From positions 1 through 7,492 of the forward strand of contig DASWKG010000052.1 in NCBI GenBank assembly GCA_036396755.1: a DNA stretch of 7,492 bases, read 5' to 3'. Source of the stretch: DASWKG01 sp036396755. GTDB lineage: Bacteria > Actinomycetota > UBA4738 > CALAEC01. The notes under the pieces are model-generated. The model searched no databases. It saw nothing but the letters and a program-made list of their open reading frames with translations, and had not been told where the DNA came from. Below, piece after piece: positions 4,518 to 7,492 of this stretch; positions within the stretch are counted from its first letter, which is position 1; the number at the start of each line of letters is the position of its first letter. The translations under genes were made by a program, and so were the position numbers.

Positions 4518-7492
4518 ATGACCGTGAGCCGTTCCCTGAAGACCCGTTCCCTTCCGATCCTCACCGCGGCGGCGATGATCGCCACCATGATCGCGGTGGT
4601 GGCGGCTCCGGCGAGCGCTGCTGTGTTCTCCGTTACGAAGACGGACGACACCGCAGACGGCACCTGCGACGGGGACTGCTCTCTTCGTGAGGCGATCAAC
4701 GCGGCGAACGCCGCGGCCGGAGCGGACACCGTCACGCTCCCCTCGGGCACCTACCTCCTCACGATCGACGGCACCGACGAGGATGCCGGCATGGCCGGCG
4801 ATCTGGACGTCACCGACGACCTCACGGTGACCGGCGCCGGAGCGGCAACCACCATCGTCGACGCCTCCGGGCTCGACGAGCCGGTCGACCGCGTCTTCGA
4901 TCTCCTGAACCTCGACACGACCCTCACCGTGGCCATGTCGGGCCTCACGATCGTGAACGGCAACCTCGAGGGGAGCTTCAACACCACCGACGACGGTGGT
5001 GGCATCCGGGTCAACGGCTCCGACGTCAGCCTGTCGCTGACCAACAGTGTGGTCCGCGACAATTCCGTCGACGCCGGCGCGGCCGGGGGCGGCATCTTCT
5101 TGACGGGCAACGACGACACGCTGACGCTGATGAACACGGACGTGACGATGAACTTCGCCCAGCGCGGCGGCGGCATCAAGGCCAACGGTCAGGGCAACAT
5201 CATCAACGTGTTCGGTGGCAGCATGGTCAGCGGCAACGAGGCCGGCTCCGGTGGCGGCATCTTCCTGCTGACCGACGAGACCACGCTCACGATCGACGAC
5301 AGCGAGGTCAGCCACAACGAGGCGACCGGCGAGGGCGGGAGCGGCGACGGCGGGGGCATCTACATCCACCACTCCCGCGACGGCAACACGGTGATCCTCC
5401 GGAACGGGAGCGTGCTGAACGAGAACCAGGCCGACGGCGACGGGGGCGGCCTGCGGGTCAGGGAGAACGACGCGTTCACGCTGGACGTCCTCGACAGCGA
5501 GGTCATCGGCAACACCGCGTACACGGGCGCCGGCCTTTACGTCGGTGGCGGGGAAGGGAGCACCGAGGCCGTCGCCACCCTCGACAACTCCCGGGTGGCG
5601 TTCAACCGCACCGATGGAGACTGCGGGAACGGCGGCGGCATCTACGCCAACGCCTTCCCGCCCGAGGAGGGCCCGGAGTACGGCCTCACCATCGAGAACG
5701 GCAGCTCCGTGGACCGGAACTTCTCGGCCTGCGAGGGCGGCGGGATCTACAACGGGAGCCAGGGATCGATCGGGATCTTCGACAGCACCGTGGGCCACAA
5801 CGTCTCGTGGGACGAGGGCGGCGGCATCTACAACGAGAGCGGCGGGCTCATCGAAGCGCTCGACGCCGCGATCGAGCTCAACTCGACCCTGCACGGCTAC
5901 GGCGGCGGCATCTACAACGAGGGCCGCATGTGGCTCTACGACGAGACGCAGATCTCGGGGAACTCCGCTCCCGAGGGACACGGTGGCGGTATCTACAACG
6001 GGGGAGATGTGGAGGGGGCCTTCCTCTTCCTCGGGCCCGAGTCGGAGGAGCCGGATCCGGAGGACGTCGGCCCGACGGTCTTCGCCAACAACGCCGACGG
6101 CGCCGGCGGCGGCATCTTCAACGCGCCGGGCTCGGACCTCCTGATGTTCCGGACCGCCGTGCTCGGCAACACCGCCATCAGCGGTCAGTACGAGGGCGGC
6201 GTCGGCAGCGGTGGCGGGGGCATCTACAACCACGGCTGGCTCTGGCTCGACGGATCGATCGTGGGCTTCAACCGCGCGGCGAACGGACCGGGCGGCGGCC
6301 TGTGGAACGACGGCGACGGGGGGCCCATGGACGGCGCGGCCGAGGTCGACGCCTCGTTGTTCCTCGGCAACTACGCCTCCGGCGACGGCGGCGGCATCCA
6401 GAACGACAGCCTGGTCGAGGGGCTGGGGCTCCACTGCAGCTCCGTGCTGGGCAACAGCGGGTGGAACGGCGGCGGGATCGGCAACACGGGCCAGCTGTCC
6501 GTGACGGATTGCCGTCCGGTCGCCCTGGCGATCCAGCGGCAGATGCGGCGGACGGTCCGCGCGTTCCAGGCCCAGCCGGACGGGCCACCGGTCGTGGAGG
6601 AGATCGGCGAGGTGCTCGCGGGGTTCGACCTGTTCGGCGAGAGCTCCGTGGTCGGGAACGTGGCCCGGAACGACGGCGGCGGGATCTGGAACACCGACGC
6701 CGCCGAGGTCTTCGAGACGACGGTCGACGCCAACTCGGCCCCCGCGGGCCGGGGTGGCGGCATCTTCAACTCGGGCAGGACCGGGTTCACGGAGTGGGCC
6801 TACGGCACGCCCGGTCTCTTCGTCGACGCCAGCACGATCAGCGACAACTTCGCGCAGGTGTCGGGCGGCGGGCTCCACACCGCGGTACCCGGTGAGAGCG
6901 GACTGCGGAACTCCACCGTCAGCGGGAACTTCACCAACGGCGAGGGCGGCGGCATCTTCGAGGAGGACGCGGGGGACTCAACCGTCATCTTCTTCACCAC
7001 GGTGACGGGGAACTCCGCGCCGGACTTTGACGGGGGAGGCATCAGCATCGACGACGGCGACGGTTCCGTGGGAGCCGTCGCGTCCATCGTCGGGAACAAC
7101 CTGGGCGGTGACTGCTCCGACACGATCGAGTCCCGGGGCTCGAACCTCGACTCGGACGGGTCGTGCTTCGACAGCCCCGAGGAGTTCGGTGACGCCACGG
7201 CCGATCCCGAGCTCGGCCCGCTCGCCGACAACGGAGGCCTCACCGAGACGCACCTGCCCGACCCCGGCAGCCCGGTCGTGGACGGCGTCGGCCCCATCGA
7301 GGGAACGTGCCCGGAGGTCGACCAGCGCGGCGAGGACCGTCCCGTCGACGGCGACGGCGACGAGGACGATGACTGCGACATCGGCTCGGTCGAGCTCCAG
7401 GAGGACGAGCTGCCTCCCCCGCCCGCCCCCCGGGTGGCGTCCGCCGCCATCGGTGTGACCACGACGGCAGACGACCCGTTCGTTGACGATGA
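4518..7492 (+). CDS. Secreted CSLREA / Pmp-like beta-helix protein with choice-of-anchor Q domain (3' partial)
   Basis: The frame stays open from ATG 4518 to the right edge, with 991 complete codons and no stop. Residues 1-34 are a Sec signal peptide (RSLKTR, hydrophobic stretch, cleavage after PASA). The mature N terminus, FSVTKTDDTADGTCDGDCSLREAI, carries the CSLREA motif at 54-59. Residues about 155-845 form a repeat region in which GGG[IL]-aromatic-x-N motifs alternate with 'S-x-V-x-x-N' motifs, as in chlamydial polymorphic outer-membrane-protein repeats, and should fold as a right-handed parallel beta-helix. Residues about 899-960 (LGPLADNGGLTETHLPDPGSPVVDGV ... DQRGEDRP ... CDIGSVEL) match the choice-of-anchor Q domain. 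A Pro-rich linker follows, and then VTTTADDPFVDD at 980-991, which resembles the start of a second CSLREA module. It is presumably an extracellular or cell-wall-associated adhesin-like protein; the ligand is unknown and the anchor lies beyond the window. Confidence 0.92.
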   Translation, partial: MTVSRSLKTRSLPILTAAAMIATMIAVVAAPASAAVFSVTKTDDTADGTCDGDCSLREAINAANAAAGADTVTLPSGTYLLTIDGTDEDAGMAGDLDVTDDLTVTGAGAATTIVDASGLDEPVDRVFDLLNLDTTLTVAMSGLTIVNGNLEGSFNTTDDGGGIRVNGSDVSLSLTNSVVRDNSVDAGAAGGGIFLTGNDDTLTLMNTDVTMNFAQRGGGIKANGQGNIINVFGGSMVSGNEAGSGGGIFLLTDETTLTIDDSEVSHNEATGEGGSGDGGGIYIHHSRDGNTVILRNGSVLNENQADGDGGGLRVRENDAFTLDVLDSEVIGNTAYTGAGLYVGGGEGSTEAVATLDNSRVAFNRTDGDCGNGGGIYANAFPPEEGPEYGLTIENGSSVDRNFSACEGGGIYNGSQGSIGIFDSTVGHNVSWDEGGGIYNESGGLIEALDAAIELNSTLHGYGGGIYNEGRMWLYDETQISGNSAPEGHGGGIYNGGDVEGAFLFLGPESEEPDPEDVGPTVFANNADGAGGGIFNAPGSDLLMFRTAVLGNTAISGQYEGGVGSGGGGIYNHGWLWLDGSIVGFNRAANGPGGGLWNDGDGGPMDGAAEVDASLFLGNYASGDGGGIQNDSLVEGLGLHCSSVLGNSGWNGGGIGNTGQLSVTDCRPVALAIQRQMRRTVRAFQAQPDGPPVVEEIGEVLAGFDLFGESSVVGNVARNDGGGIWNTDAAEVFETTVDANSAPAGRGGGIFNSGRTGFTEWAYGTPGLFVDASTISDNFAQVSGGGLHTAVPGESGLRNSTVSGNFTNGEGGGIFEEDAGDSTVIFFTTVTGNSAPDFDGGGISIDDGDGSVGAVASIVGNNLGGDCSDTIESRGSNLDSDGSCFDSPEEFGDATADPELGPLADNGGLTETHLPDPGSPVVDGVGPIEGTCPEVDQRGEDRPVDGDGDEDDDCDIGSVELQEDELPPPPAPRVASAAIGVTTTADDPFVDD
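4995..7043 (+). repeat. About 22 degenerate Pmp-like GGGI repeats
   Basis: I count 22 copies of a GGG[IL] motif (one reads GAGL), usually followed by YN, FN or WN in the middle of the region. Each is paired with an N-containing strand such as STVSGN, SSVLGN or TQISGN. Spacing is typically 25-35 residues. At the DNA level GGCGGCATCTACAAC or a close variant recurs, especially between 5735 and 6230, so this stretch is prone to recombination and to assembly error. Confidence 0.88.
6513..6641 (+). other. Helical, charged insertion within the beta-helix region
   Basis: A stretch of 43 residues between NTGQLSVTDC and SSVVGN departs from the Gly/Asn-rich repeat pattern. It contains AIQRQMRRTVRAFQAQ, a PDGPP turn and VVEEIGEVLAGFDLFGE, and would form one or two amphipathic helices. 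It is in frame and replaces the strand expected at this point in the repeat register. It may be a loop domain protruding from the beta-helix. Confidence 0.55.

Noticed and set aside
4464..6878. An 804-codon open frame on the minus strand
   Set aside because: It lies antisense to the beta-helix gene, which has a strong SD, signal peptide, CSLREA motif and recognisable repeats. The minus-strand product is a low-complexity Val/Ala/Asp/Arg mix with no motif, as expected from GC-rich antisense DNA.

Overview
The window looks like a chromosomal segment of a high-GC actinobacterium (Actinomycetota). An uncultured Acidimicrobiia-like lineage is my best guess, but no marker gene fixes the taxon. The reasons are G/C-dominated third codon positions, GTG and TTG starts, AGGAG-type ribosome binding sites, and secreted proteins of the CSLREA / choice-of-anchor Q type. 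All supported genes lie on the + strand, and no gap without a gene exceeds about 115 bases. No tRNA, rRNA, CRISPR array, insertion sequence or phage gene was seen.

Layout. (1) Bases 1-767 hold the 3' part of a gene fusing an XRE-type helix-turn-helix to a nucleotidyltransferase-like domain whose catalytic acidic residues look degraded. (2) A candidate promoter (736-765) leads into a two-gene operon at 825-2809: an alkaline-phosphatase-superfamily phosphohydrolase overlapping by four bases (GTGA) a full-length APS kinase (cysC). No ATP sulfurylase is visible. A strong hairpin follows. (3) Bases 2885-3475 encode a small Sec-exported protein with one InlB-type repeat domain and six RTX nonapeptides. 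(4) Bases 3560-4426 encode a histidine-kinase-like protein. Its ATP-binding domain is intact, but the phosphoacceptor histidine position appears to be arginine. It is probably expressed from a sigma28/WhiG-type promoter at 3500-3528. (5) From 4518 to the right edge runs the largest gene, open at its 3' end (991 codons visible): a secreted CSLREA-type beta-helix protein with about 22 Pmp-like repeats, a choice-of-anchor Q domain, and what looks like the start of a second CSLREA module.

How the parts may work together. The phosphohydrolase and APS kinase are clearly co-expressed and probably act in one pathway involving PAPS or another activated sulfate or phosphate compound. The two exported proteins flank the kinase-like gene, and both are preceded by the same TAGTCATTCC ... 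CTATTC arrangement. This suggests shared control of surface proteins, and the kinase-like gene between them is a candidate part of that circuit. That last link is inference from position only.
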